A stretch of DNA of 64,000 nucleotides from Paenibacillus aurantius. Lineage in GTDB: Bacteria; Bacillota; Bacilli; Paenibacillales; NBRC-103111. Position numbers and translations under genes: made by a program. Location of the stretch: contig NZ_CP130318.1 in the NCBI RefSeq assembly GCF_032268605.1, positions 2,638,001-2,702,000 on the forward strand. Reading direction: 5' to 3'. The notes beneath the pieces were generated by a model, which saw nothing but the letters and a program-made list of their open reading frames with translations, was not told the origin of the DNA and searched no databases. This document shows, in pieces, positions 29,065 to 37,450 of this stretch (the first letter of the stretch is position 1; each line of letters begins with the position of its first letter).

Positions 29065-30954
29065 ATGAATATTGGTCAGCTTCTTCGGAGCATGATCGGA
29101 GAAGGACAGCCGGCGGAGCCCAAAACCTTGGAGCTGAAAGCAGGCCAGGTGGTAAAAGGGATGGTGCTTCGTCTGCTGGCCGATCAGCAGGCGATGGTGT
29201 CGATAGATGGCATCACGGTTAAAGCGCGCCTGGAGGCCCCTCTGAAGGCGGGAGAAGCGACTTGGCTGCAGGTGCAGCCGTCCCCGGATGGCGGCCCGCT
29301 CGTCCTTAGTCCGGCCGCTAATGGAACCGCAATCGTTGAGGGGGAGGAATCCTTAGCTCTGCTTCTTAAAAGCTTTGCTCTGCCGGACGAGCCGGGAAAC
29401 CGGGTAGCGGCGAGGATTCTGCAAAGAGAAGGCATCCCGCTAACGAAAGAAACCATCAGGGGATACGCGGAAATGAGCGGGCAGGCCCCTTCGGGCGTCC
29501 CGTCCGGAGAGTGGAAGCAGGCGGCTCTTCTGGCCGTCAAGAAGGGCATTCCGCTTAGCCGGGAGACCGTAGCTCCCCTTCGGGAGGTCTTGTATGGCAT
29601 TCCGCTTCACCAGAAGCTTACTAGTCTGAGAGAACAAGTGGAGACCTTTCTAAGCCAGCCAGGGGCAAGCTCAACCCCGACGGGCCGAATGCTGCAGCAG
29701 ACCGTGCAGCTCCTCGAAACGGTCCTTGGCATGGGACAGGAGGCGATGGAGGCGAAGGGAACTACGCTTACTCCCTCCTCCTCTCTGATGGCTGAGGAAA
29801 TCCAAGGAGGAAGCAGGCCTCCGTCGGCTGCGGTGGCAGCAGCTCGGGGTTCTGTTCCGGAAGAAATTGCGGAATTCCGCGCGAGTGTCCCGTTCATTCC
29901 ACCTAAGGAAGCGGACGGAAATCTCAAGGGTCAGGAAACCGCACGGGGTAAACGATCGGGAGATCGGACATTATCCGAGCCTGCCACAGAGCGCAGCCCG
30001 GTTCCTGCCCCCCTTCGCCAAACGGATTCCTCTCTTTCCGCGGAAGATTCTCCTCCTCCCGAAACCGCTTCTACCCGACCTGAATCCGGGATAACAGGAG
30101 CGGAAAACGGAGATGAAGTGGGGCCAAGGAAAGGATTGGACAGGCAGCAGGCCCTTATTCGATCCGAGACTTTGGAAACAGAGGAAAGCTCGAATACGCC
30201 GCAGGAAAGGAAGGTTTCTCCGTCAATTGAAGAAGAACCTTGGATAGGCAAGCTCTTGAAAGCGGTAGGGATCGACCATGAGCATCACGTGGCAAGAAGG
30301 CTGCAAGCCGCCTCAGCCGTCTCTCCGAACTCTCTGGAGGAAGGAGTAGCCTGGCTGGAGGGAAGTCCGGAAGCGCACGAAGCCGTACGGGCGGCGGGAG
30401 ATAATTTGAAAAGTCTCCTGCTGCAGCTGACGGCAACCGAAGGACTGCCTTCCTCTTTAAAGGATTCGGTGCAGCAGGCTCTTCAGCAGGTGACCGGGCA
30501 GCAGCTCCTTCTGGCTTCAGATCGTCAATCCGCGTTCACCCATGTTACGATTCTTCTTCCCTTCCGAGATGGGAACGGAGTTCAGACGGCAGCCGTTCAC
30601 GTTCAGTCGCGCAAAGGCCCGCGGGGGGAATTGGATCCCTCCAATTGCCGGCTTGTTTTTGATCTGCAGATGAAGGCATTGGGCAGTACCTTGGTGGACG
30701 TTCAAGTATATGACCGCCTCGTGAGCCTGCAGGTTTTGAACAACGAGCCCTTTACGGCCTCCCTTCTGGAGAGCCACAAAGAGGAGATCGCCAACGGACT
30801 CTCCGGCTTGGGTTACCGGTTCCTCTCTTTGAAATGCTCGTCCTTTCCGGAGCAGCCCGCGGACCTGAATGAAGGGAACGATGCGGCGGGCATACCGCCC
30901 GTTCCGGCTGCTTACCGCTCCAAGCCATATAAAGGAGTGGATCTACGGATATGA
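29065..30954 (+). CDS. YlqG-like protein with a FliK-like C-terminal domain
   Basis: A 629-residue protein. The N-terminal 100 residues form a beta-rich domain; the middle (about 240-400) is low-complexity, charged and proline-rich; the C-terminal 120 residues (about 490-600) have the shape of the flagellar hook-length control domain (CRLVFDLQMKALGSTLVDVQ and then a helix ending LSGLGYRFLSL). FliK proteins measure hook length and contact the C-terminal domain of FlhB. Here the next gene, overlapping by four bases, is just such a FlhB-like domain. It occupies the B. subtilis ylqG position. Function is inferred. Confidence 0.65.
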   Translation: MNIGQLLRSMIGEGQPAEPKTLELKAGQVVKGMVLRLLADQQAMVSIDGITVKARLEAPLKAGEATWLQVQPSPDGGPLVLSPAANGTAIVEGEESLALLLKSFALPDEPGNRVAARILQREGIPLTKETIRGYAEMSGQAPSGVPSGEWKQAALLAVKKGIPLSRETVAPLREVLYGIPLHQKLTSLREQVETFLSQPGASSTPTGRMLQQTVQLLETVLGMGQEAMEAKGTTLTPSSSLMAEEIQGGSRPPSAAVAAARGSVPEEIAEFRASVPFIPPKEADGNLKGQETARGKRSGDRTLSEPATERSPVPAPLRQTDSSLSAEDSPPPETASTRPESGITGAENGDEVGPRKGLDRQQALIRSETLETEESSNTPQERKVSPSIEEEPWIGKLLKAVGIDHEHHVARRLQAASAVSPNSLEEGVAWLEGSPEAHEAVRAAGDNLKSLLLQLTATEGLPSSLKDSVQQALQQVTGQQLLLASDRQSAFTHVTILLPFRDGNGVQTAAVHVQSRKGPRGELDPSNCRLVFDLQMKALGSTLVDVQVYDRLVSLQVLNNEPFTASLLESHKEEIANGLSGLGYRFLSLKCSSFPEQPADLNEGNDAAGIPPVPAAYRSKPYKGVDLRI

Positions 30955-31238
30955 AGCCATCCAAAACGAACCTTAAACAAGCGGTGGCTCTCCGGTATTC
31001 TCCCGGTACCAAACAAGCCCCGACCGTGACGGCCAAGGGGAAAGGGCAAGTAGCGGAAGCCATTCTGAAGAAAGCGCGGGAGCATGGCGTTCCGATCCAG
31101 GAAGATCCGTCCCTGGTGGAGGTGCTCTCCAAGCTGGAAATTAACCAGGAGATTCCCCCTGAGCTGTATCAGCTTGTGGCCGAAATTTTAAGCTTTGTCT
31201 ACCGTTCGGATCAGAGAGCCAAGGGAGGTCCATCATGA
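30951..31238 (+). CDS. Soluble FlhB C-terminal domain paralogue (YlqH-like)
   Basis: A 95-residue protein resembling the cytoplasmic C-terminal domain of FlhB without the membrane part. AVALRYSPGTKQAPTVTAKG aligns with the region just after the FlhB cleavage site, and IPPELYQLVAEILSFVYR matches its end. The NPTH cleavage motif is not present. Such proteins (sometimes called FlhX) can replace the FlhB C-terminal piece in some bacteria. ATGA overlap with the FliK-like gene and with yraN shows tight coupling. A full-length flhB is encoded at 61611. Confidence 0.85.
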   Translation: MKPSKTNLKQAVALRYSPGTKQAPTVTAKGKGQVAEAILKKAREHGVPIQEDPSLVEVLSKLEINQEIPPELYQLVAEILSFVYRSDQRAKGGPS

Positions 31239-31612
31239 AGGCGGCCAAGCCGGGAAGCCGAAGAGAAGTGGGGCAAAAGGGAGAAGACCTGGCCGCTCAA
31301 TTCTTCACCGACAAGGGAAGCCGGGTAATCCGACGCAATTGGAGATGCCGGTCAGGCGAACTGGATTTGATTGTGGAGGAGGAAGGTATCCTCGTTTTTG
31401 TCGAAGTGCGGACCCGGCGGGCAACCGGGCGGTTTGGGACCCCGCAGGAATCCGTTGATTACCGCAAGCAGCGGCAGGTAAGAGAGACCGCTCAAGTCTA
31501 TCTGCATCAGACGGGAGGCCACGACCGCCAAATCCGTTTCGATCTGGTGTCGGTTATGCTTGATTTAAAGGGGGACGTCCTGGAGATCCAGCATCTGCCG
31601 TTTGCCTTCTAA
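31235..31612 (+). CDS. yraN: YraN family endonuclease-like protein (UPF0102)
   Basis: A 125-residue protein with a restriction endonuclease-like fold. GELDLIVEEEGILVFVEVRTR contains the D-(E/Q)xK-type pattern (Asp followed by ExR here, where Lys is more usual), and the N-terminal GEDLAAQFFTDKG is typical. Its biological role is not established. It overlaps the preceding gene by four bases and is followed by a good terminator. Confidence 0.88.
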   Translation: MKAAKPGSRREVGQKGEDLAAQFFTDKGSRVIRRNWRCRSGELDLIVEEEGILVFVEVRTRRATGRFGTPQESVDYRKQRQVRETAQVYLHQTGGHDRQIRFDLVSVMLDLKGDVLEIQHLPFAF

Positions 31613-31648
31613 GTCTCTTTGATAAGCCATACAATAAACAAGAAGAGG

Positions 31649-31673
31649 AGGAGCCCGTGAAGGGCTCCTTTTT
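31649..31673 (+). terminator. Terminator after yraN
   Basis: An 8-bp stem (31649-31656 with 31662-31669), a 5-base loop and five T. Confidence 0.85.
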
Positions 31674-31807
31674 CATTTGAACGGATAGGGGGAGAAGGAG
31701 GAAGAGGGGGATGAAAGTGGAATGGAAGGAGCTAGAAGGATAGAGAACGGACCGGATCCTGAGAAAATAACTATTTAACGAGGTTAATTATTATTGTCAA
31801 TAATTGT

Positions 31808-33355
31808 CTAACCTTCTTGCTTCTTGTCCAGGCTGCGGTACTGGATCGCTTCGGCCAGATGCTCGGTCTCGATGTCCCGGGATCCGGACAGGTCAGCGAT
31901 GGTGCGGGCGATTTTGAGAATCCGGTCGTGGGACCGGACACTGAGCCCCAGAGCGTCGAAGGTGAGGCGAAGCAGATCTTCGCTTTCGGGTTTTAAGGCG
32001 CAATGCCGGCGAAGCGAGCTGCCCGATAATTCCCCATTGAAGCGAATCCCGGTATTATGGAACCGGCGGGCCTGGATGGCATGTGCTTTCTCCACCTGTT
32101 CTTTCATGGCGGCAGAGGAAAGATTGGCTTCCTTGGAGGTCAAGGAGGCATAATCCATTCGGGGAACCTCCACATGAAGGTCGATGCGGTCAAGCAAGGG
32201 CCCGGATATTTTGGACCGGTAATTTCCGATTTTGAGCGGCGAACAGGTGCACGAGTGGGAGGGGGTCTCCGCACCGTAATAACCGCAAGGGCATGGATTC
32301 ATGGAGGCCGCCAGGACGAAATGGGACGGGAAAGTGAAGACGGCGCGTGCCCGTCCGATGGTTACGCTCCTGTCTTCCAGAGGCTGCCGCAGCACCTCCA
32401 GAACGCTGCGCGAGAATTCGGGAAGCTCGTCGAGAAACAGCACACCCCGATGGGCGAGGCTGACCTCACCCGGTTTGGGGATGGCTCCGCCTCCAATCAA
32501 GCCCCCGCCGGAGATGGTATGATGAGGGGAGCGAAAGGGCCGCCGGCGTAAAAGCTCCGCCCGCCCGTTCAGCTTCCCGGCTACGCTGTAAATCTTGGTT
32601 ACCTCCAGGGCTTCGGAGTCGGGCATGTCCGGAAGAATGCCCGGGAGCCGCCGGATGAGCATCGTTTTGCCGGTGCCGGGTGGACCCACGAGAATGATGT
32701 TGTGAAGGCCGGAGGCGGCAATGACCATGGCTCTCTTCACATGCTGCTGGCCATTAACATCGGCATAATCGGGTTCGGACGAAGCGGTTGAGATCGAACC
32801 CGGAGCAGGATTTATTATATGCTGTGAATAATTAATCCCGTTAATCAAATCCCCCGAAACCTGTCGAATGTCGTTCAGATGGGATAAGGGGTAAGCTTTG
32901 AGGCCTTCTACGAGCAGCGCCTCGTGCAAGTTAGCTGCGGGGAGGACGATCTTCTCCAAACCTTTTTCCCGGGCATGGTGGACCATAGCCAGAATGCCGG
33001 GAACGGGACGAAGAGATCCGTCCAGAGCTAGCTCTCCGATAAGCAGGGTCCGCTCGAAGCCTTTCGCCTCCAGCTGCCCGCTCGAAACAAGAAGACCGAT
33101 GGCGATGGCCAAGTCGAAGGAAGACCCTTCCTTGCGGACATCCGCAGGAGCGAGGTTAATCGTGACCCGTTCCATCGGAAAGGTATAGTTGCAATTGCGG
33201 ATAGCAGCCCGCACCCGCTCCGCCGATTCCCTTACGGCGGAGTCAGGTAGCCCCACCAAATTAACTTGGGGGAGTCCGCTGCTGATATCCGCCTCTACTT
33301 CAATTAACTGTGCGTCGATTCCATGGACGCATGCACTCCATACTTTGCCAAACAA
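31808..33355 (-). CDS. comM: YifB/ComM family Mg chelatase-like AAA+ ATPase
   Basis: A 515-residue ATPase. An N-terminal Lon-like fold (about 1-165) is followed by the AAA+ core with Walker A GPPGTGKT (224-231) and a cysteine cluster (MNPCPCGYYGAE then SHSCTC), then the C-terminal Mg-chelatase-type lid. ComM in Vibrio and Haemophilus is a branch-migrating helicase used in natural transformation; the same role here is inference. The start is a TTG with GAGAGAGGTG upstream, and that site is buried in a leader hairpin. It is monocistronic and opposed to its neighbours. Confidence 0.92.
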   Translation of the reverse strand: MFGKVWSACVHGIDAQLIEVEADISSGLPQVNLVGLPDSAVRESAERVRAAIRNCNYTFPMERVTINLAPADVRKEGSSFDLAIAIGLLVSSGQLEAKGFERTLLIGELALDGSLRPVPGILAMVHHAREKGLEKIVLPAANLHEALLVEGLKAYPLSHLNDIRQVSGDLINGINYSQHIINPAPGSISTASSEPDYADVNGQQHVKRAMVIAASGLHNIILVGPPGTGKTMLIRRLPGILPDMPDSEALEVTKIYSVAGKLNGRAELLRRRPFRSPHHTISGGGLIGGGAIPKPGEVSLAHRGVLFLDELPEFSRSVLEVLRQPLEDRSVTIGRARAVFTFPSHFVLAASMNPCPCGYYGAETPSHSCTCSPLKIGNYRSKISGPLLDRIDLHVEVPRMDYASLTSKEANLSSAAMKEQVEKAHAIQARRFHNTGIRFNGELSGSSLRRHCALKPESEDLLRLTFDALGLSVRSHDRILKIARTIADLSGSRDIETEHLAEAIQYRSLDKKQEG

Positions 33356-33436
33356 ATGAAAGCACCTCTCTCCCGGATATATTCCCCCTGCCCAATAGGC
33401 GGCGAAAGTCCTGCGGAAAAAGGTGCTTCCTCATTT
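33356..33436 (-). promoter_or_regulatory. Structured 5' leader of comM that covers its ribosome binding site
   Basis: In the minus-strand RNA, 33428-33415 (AAGCACCTTTTTCC) pairs with 33373-33360 (GGAGAGAGGTGCTT) over 14 bp with two G-U pairs, extended by ATTT/AAAT-type pairs at the base. The ribosome binding site is inside the right arm; a 41-nt apical region has further GC-rich pairing. A TATAAT (33460-33455) lies about 20 bases upstream of the hairpin. No known riboswitch class was recognised. Confidence 0.6.
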
Positions 33437-33454
33437 CCATAATGTCTTTCTACT

Positions 33455-33460
33455 ATTATA
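33455..33460 (-). promoter_or_regulatory. -10 box for comM
   Basis: TATAAT on the minus strand; no good -35 is visible at 16-18 bases. Confidence 0.4.
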
Positions 33461-33553
33461 AACCAATTCCATCTGAAAAGGTACTCCTGCCAAATTTGGA
33501 AAAACGGATGGAAGTTCGGCTCAACCGGACATACTAACCTGGAGGTGAGACGA

Positions 33554-33787
33554 ATGAACAACCAGCCGTATTATTGTCCTAGCTGCCGGTCCAACCGGTA
33601 CAAATTCAAGCAGGTCATCACGTACACCCAGCCTTTCTACAAGGATGCGGTAACCGGAGAGGTCGTCGAGAGGATGGAGCCGGAGCTCGTTCACGAGCCG
33701 GAGGCGGTTATCCAGTGCCAGGTATGCGGCTTCGAAGGCAACGAGCTGCGATTCATCAAGCAGGCGGAGCGGGAGCCGAGACGCTGA
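33554..33787 (+). CDS. Small zinc-ribbon protein of unknown function
   Basis: A 77-residue protein with two CxxC pairs (YYCPSC near residue 9 and IQCQVCGF near residue 57) that probably bind one zinc ion. Between them lies a charged segment (KDAVTGEVVERMEPELVHEPE). GGAGGTGAGACGA precedes the ATG at 33554. It stands alone between divergent comM and a terminator-like hairpin. I do not recognise a named family. Confidence 0.7.
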   Translation: MNNQPYYCPSCRSNRYKFKQVITYTQPFYKDAVTGEVVERMEPELVHEPEAVIQCQVCGFEGNELRFIKQAEREPRR

Positions 33788-33806
33788 CCGGCTCTGAACT
33801 CGAAAC

Positions 33807-33834
33807 GCGCCTTTTTCGTATAGAAAATAGGCGC
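33807..33834 (+). terminator. Hairpin after the zinc-ribbon gene
   Basis: GCGCCTTTTTC (33807-33817) pairs with GAAAATAGGCGC (33823-33834) with one bulged base; followed by TGTTTCT rather than a clean T-run. Confidence 0.55.
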
Positions 33835-34116
33835 TGTTTCTATGTCCGGCCGCAGCCAGGGAAATGCAATTATTTCCTGAACAATAAGAAAAAACGCCTT
33901 ATTCCGAGCGGTTCCGCACAGCAGGGAAAGCAAAATGTTATTTTCGTGTTAAAAAAGAGGAAACGTGACAGAAAACGTGGTACAATAGATGAGGCTTGTC
34001 GAGCGGTGTGACTGGAGATCCGAGGAACGGGTTTATACGGTTATGCCTATTTCGGTGACCCATTGTTTGTGAAGCTTAGGCTAAACATACAGAAATGCTG
34101 ATAGGAGGATTCGAGA
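33835..34116 (+). promoter_or_regulatory. Upstream region of sucCD
   Basis: About 280 bases without a gene. TACAAT at 33981-33986 is the best -10 candidate but has no good -35. The stretch after it (33987-34095) would be the untranslated leader, with a GGGT/ACCC pairing near 34028-34061. No catabolite-response element was convincing. Confidence 0.35.
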
Positions 34117-35283
34117 ATGAATATCCATGAGTATCAAGGCAAAGAAGTCCTGAGACAATATGGAGTCGTCGTTCCCAATGGCAAAGTGGCTTTCACCGTG
34201 GATGAAGCGGTTGAAGCGGCTAAGGAACTCGGCACTCAGGTAGTTGTCGTCAAGGCGCAAATCCATGCAGGCGGACGGGGAAAAGCCGGCGGTGTTAAAG
34301 TCGCCAAAAACCTGGACGAAGTGCGTACATACGCCCAGGAAATTCTCGGCAAGGTTCTGGTTACCCACCAAACGGGTCCGGAAGGCAAGGAAGTCAAGCG
34401 TCTCTTGATCGAGCAGGGCTGCGACATCAAGAAAGAATATTACGTAGGGGTTGTCGTTGACCGTGCCACCGGCCGTGTCGTCATGATGGCTTCCGAAGAA
34501 GGCGGAACGGAGATCGAAGAGGTCGCCGAGCATTCCCCTGAGAAAATCTTCAAAGAAGTGATCGATCCGGCTGTCGGGCTGCAGGCTTTCCAAGCCCGCC
34601 GTTTGGCTTACGCCATCAACATCCCGAACGCGCTTGTAAACAAAGCGGCTCAGTTCATGCTGGCTCTTTACACCGCTTTTGTGGACAAAGACTGCTCCAT
34701 CGCGGAAATCAACCCTCTCGTGGTAACGGGCGACGGCAATGTAATGGCTCTCGACGCCAAGCTGAACTTCGACTCTAACGCCCTCTATCGTCATAAAGAC
34801 ATCCTTGAGCTTCGCGACCTGACCGAGGAAGACGAGAAAGAAATCGAAGCTTCCAAATTCGACCTGAGCTACATTGCCCTGGACGGAAACATTGGGTGTA
34901 TGGTTAACGGCGCGGGTCTAGCCATGGCTACGATGGATATTATCAAATACTACGGCGGCGAACCGGCCAACTTCCTTGATGTAGGGGGCGGTGCGACGAC
35001 GGAGAAGGTTACCGAAGCCTTCAAAATCATTCTTTCCGATCCTAAAGTTAAAGGGATCTTCGTTAACATCTTCGGCGGAATCATGCGCTGTGACTTTATC
35101 GCGAACGGTGTCGTGGAAGCCGCTAAACAGCTTGGCTTGAACAAGCCCCTCGTCGTTCGTCTCGAAGGAACGAATGTCGACCTGGGCAAAAAGATTCTTA
35201 ACGAGTCCGGGCTTAACATCATTGCAGCGGATTCGATGGCGGACGGCGCTCAGAAGATCGTTGAGCAAGTAAAGAACGTTTAA
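34117..35283 (+). CDS. sucC: Succinate-CoA ligase, beta subunit
   Basis: A 388-residue subunit of the TCA-cycle enzyme that makes ATP or GTP from succinyl-CoA. It begins [17 protein letters not shown] and has the ATP-grasp fold with [34 protein letters not shown] and [25 protein letters not shown] precedes the ATG. sucD follows after 33 bases, forming the usual two-gene operon closed by a terminator. Confidence 0.97.
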   Translation: MNIHEYQGKEVLRQYGVVVPNGKVAFTVDEAVEAAKELGTQVVVVKAQIHAGGRGKAGGVKVAKNLDEVRTYAQEILGKVLVTHQTGPEGKEVKRLLIEQGCDIKKEYYVGVVVDRATGRVVMMASEEGGTEIEEVAEHSPEKIFKEVIDPAVGLQAFQARRLAYAINIPNALVNKAAQFMLALYTAFVDKDCSIAEINPLVVTGDGNVMALDAKLNFDSNALYRHKDILELRDLTEEDEKEIEASKFDLSYIALDGNIGCMVNGAGLAMATMDIIKYYGGEPANFLDVGGGATTEKVTEAFKIILSDPKVKGIFVNIFGGIMRCDFIANGVVEAAKQLGLNKPLVVRLEGTNVDLGKKILNESGLNIIAADSMADGAQKIVEQVKNV

Positions 35284-35316
35284 TTCTGGATAATTGGTAA
35301 AGGATGTGAACATACG

Positions 35317-36249
35317 ATGAGTATTTTGATCAACAAAAATACGAAGGTCATCACCCAAGGAATGACGGGCAAGACCGGAATGTTCCACACAAAGGGCGGA
35401 CTGGACTACGGTACTCAAATGGTAGGCGGGGTTACTCCCGGTAAAGGCGGCACCAAGGTGGATTTCGACCTGGAGAACGGCTCGACGGTTTCCCTTCCCG
35501 TCTTCAATACGGTAGCGGATGCCGTTAAAGAAACGGGCGCCAACGCGTCGGTTATCTACGTGGCCCCTCCGTTCGCGGCGGAAGCAATCATGGAAGCCGT
35601 AGACGCGGATCTTGATCTAGTCATCTGTATCACCGAAGGCATTCCGGTTCTGGATATGGTGAAGGTAAGCCGTTATATGGAAGGCAAGCGCACTGTCCTG
35701 ATCGGGCCTAACTGCCCGGGCGTTATTACGCCAGGCGAATCCAAGATCGGCATCATGCCGGGCTATATCCACGCCCCAGGTCACGTTGGGGTCGTTTCCC
35801 GCAGCGGAACCCTTACTTACGAAGCCGTTCATCAGCTGACGACGCGCGGCATCGGCCAATCCTCTGCCGTTGGTATCGGCGGAGACCCGGTTAAAGGCTC
35901 CGAGTTCATCGACATCCTGAAGATGTTCAATGAAGACCCGGATACTTACGCTGTTATCATGATCGGGGAGATCGGCGGTACGGCGGAAGAAGAAGCAGCC
36001 GAGTGGATCGAAGCCAACATGACGAAGCCGGTTGTCGGCTTCATCGGCGGCAAGACGGCTCCGGCCGGCAAGCGCATGGGCCATGCGGGTGCCATTATCT
36101 CCGGAGGCAAAGGAACGGCTGCGGAGAAAGTAGCTACTCTGGAGCGCTGCGGAATCAAGGTAGCTCCGACTCCGTCCGAGATGGGCTCCACGCTGGTAAG
36201 CGTGCTGGAAGAAAAAGGCCTGCTCGACAAGTGCATCACCAAAAAATAA
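35317..36249 (+). CDS. sucD: Succinate-CoA ligase, alpha subunit
   Basis: A 310-residue CoA-binding subunit. The phosphorylated active-site histidine is His256 in [11 protein letters not shown], and the N-terminal [15 protein letters not shown] and [12 protein letters not shown] are family motifs. It partners sucC directly upstream. Length is normal. A clear terminator follows before dprA. Confidence 0.97.
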   Translation: MSILINKNTKVITQGMTGKTGMFHTKGGLDYGTQMVGGVTPGKGGTKVDFDLENGSTVSLPVFNTVADAVKETGANASVIYVAPPFAAEAIMEAVDADLDLVICITEGIPVLDMVKVSRYMEGKRTVLIGPNCPGVITPGESKIGIMPGYIHAPGHVGVVSRSGTLTYEAVHQLTTRGIGQSSAVGIGGDPVKGSEFIDILKMFNEDPDTYAVIMIGEIGGTAEEEAAEWIEANMTKPVVGFIGGKTAPAGKRMGHAGAIISGGKGTAAEKVATLERCGIKVAPTPSEMGSTLVSVLEEKGLLDKCITKK

Positions 36250-36269
36250 GCACCACCCAGAAGGTAAGC

Positions 36270-36306
36270 AACCTTCCAATTCCTCCGGGAACTGGAAGGT
36301 TTTTTT
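36270..36306 (+). terminator. Terminator after sucD
   Basis: A 9-bp stem (36270-36278 with 36293-36301), a 14-base loop and six T. Confidence 0.85.
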
Positions 36307-36334
36307 ATTATATATAGAAGAAAGAGGGATGAGG

Positions 36335-37426
36335 ATGGACAATCGAACGGCATTGCTCGCCTTGAATGAGATCAAGCAGGTAGGCTGGAAGACCATTCTG
36401 AAGCTGGTCAGCGGCTTGCCGGACCTAAGCATGCTTGCAAGCTTGGAAGCCGGCGACTTAACCCGTCTGGACATTCCGCTTCCCCTGGGAGAGAAGATTT
36501 TGTCGGCTTTACGCGACAGCGGAGGCGAAGCTTGGGAGGAGAAGTACCAGGAGAAGGGGATTCAAGTCGTCACGCTGTATGATCCGTCCTATCCCGCTCT
36601 GCTTAAGCAAACCTCTCAGCCCCCTTGGGTGCTGTACGGAATCGGGAACTTCCGGCTTTTGGAACGGCCATGCCTTGCGATGGTGGGTACCCGGGTCCCT
36701 ACGCCTTACGGCCGCAAGGTTGCGGAGGATTTAGCCCGAGCTATGGCCCGGGCGGGCTTCTGCATCGTCAGCGGGATGGCCCGCGGAATCGATACCTCCG
36801 CCCACCGCGGGGCAGTAAGTGAGAAGGGGGGCACCATAGCCATGCTGGGCTGCGGAGTGGATGTCCTGTACCCGCCGGAGAATAGAGCGATCTATGCGGA
36901 GATCGGGGAAAAAGGACTTCTTTTGTCGGAATTCCCGCCAGGCACCTCCGCCAAGCCCGGTCTCTTTCCGCTTCGCAACCGGATTATAGCGGGGCTTAGT
37001 TGGGGAACGATAGTGGTAGAGGCCGCCCTTCGCAGCGGGTCGTTGATTACCGCCGATCAAGCATTGGAGGAATCGCGCGATGTTTTTGCGGTTCCCGGGC
37101 CTATCACCTCACCAAAAAGCCTGGGTGCTATGTCCCTGATCAAGCAGGGAGCGAAGCTGGTGACGGAGCCGGAGGACATCTGGCAGGAGTATGCGGGAAG
37201 GGTTTCCGGTCTCTCCTGGGAAGGCGATAAAGAGCCTCTTCAGGCGGCCGAACTCACCTCGGAGGAAGAAGCGATCTGGAATCTTCTGTCTCATGAGCCC
37301 CAAACGTTGGACAGCATTTTGGAGCAAAGCCAAACAAATTTTGGACATTTGCATACAATTCTGTTATCTTTAACTTTGAAAAAAAAGATCAAGCCGCTGC
37401 CGGGCGCAGCGTACGTCGTGATATAG
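36335..37426 (+). CDS. dprA: DNA-processing protein DprA (Smf)
   Basis: A 363-residue protein that loads RecA onto incoming single-stranded DNA during transformation. An N-terminal helical domain precedes the Rossmann-like core with MVGTRVPTPYGRKVAEDLARAMARAG-type sequence, SGMARGIDTSAHRGA and LFPLRNRIIAGLSWGTIVVEA; a C-terminal winged helix follows. The ATG at 36335 is preferred over 36329 because AGAGGG is then six bases away. Its presence near comM and topA keeps the conserved sucD-dprA-topA order. Confidence 0.95.
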   Translation: MDNRTALLALNEIKQVGWKTILKLVSGLPDLSMLASLEAGDLTRLDIPLPLGEKILSALRDSGGEAWEEKYQEKGIQVVTLYDPSYPALLKQTSQPPWVLYGIGNFRLLERPCLAMVGTRVPTPYGRKVAEDLARAMARAGFCIVSGMARGIDTSAHRGAVSEKGGTIAMLGCGVDVLYPPENRAIYAEIGEKGLLLSEFPPGTSAKPGLFPLRNRIIAGLSWGTIVVEAALRSGSLITADQALEESRDVFAVPGPITSPKSLGAMSLIKQGAKLVTEPEDIWQEYAGRVSGLSWEGDKEPLQAAELTSEEEAIWNLLSHEPQTLDSILEQSQTNFGHLHTILLSLTLKKKIKPLPGAAYVVI

Positions 37427-37450
37427 AAATTTTGAGGGAGGTCGGTACCA

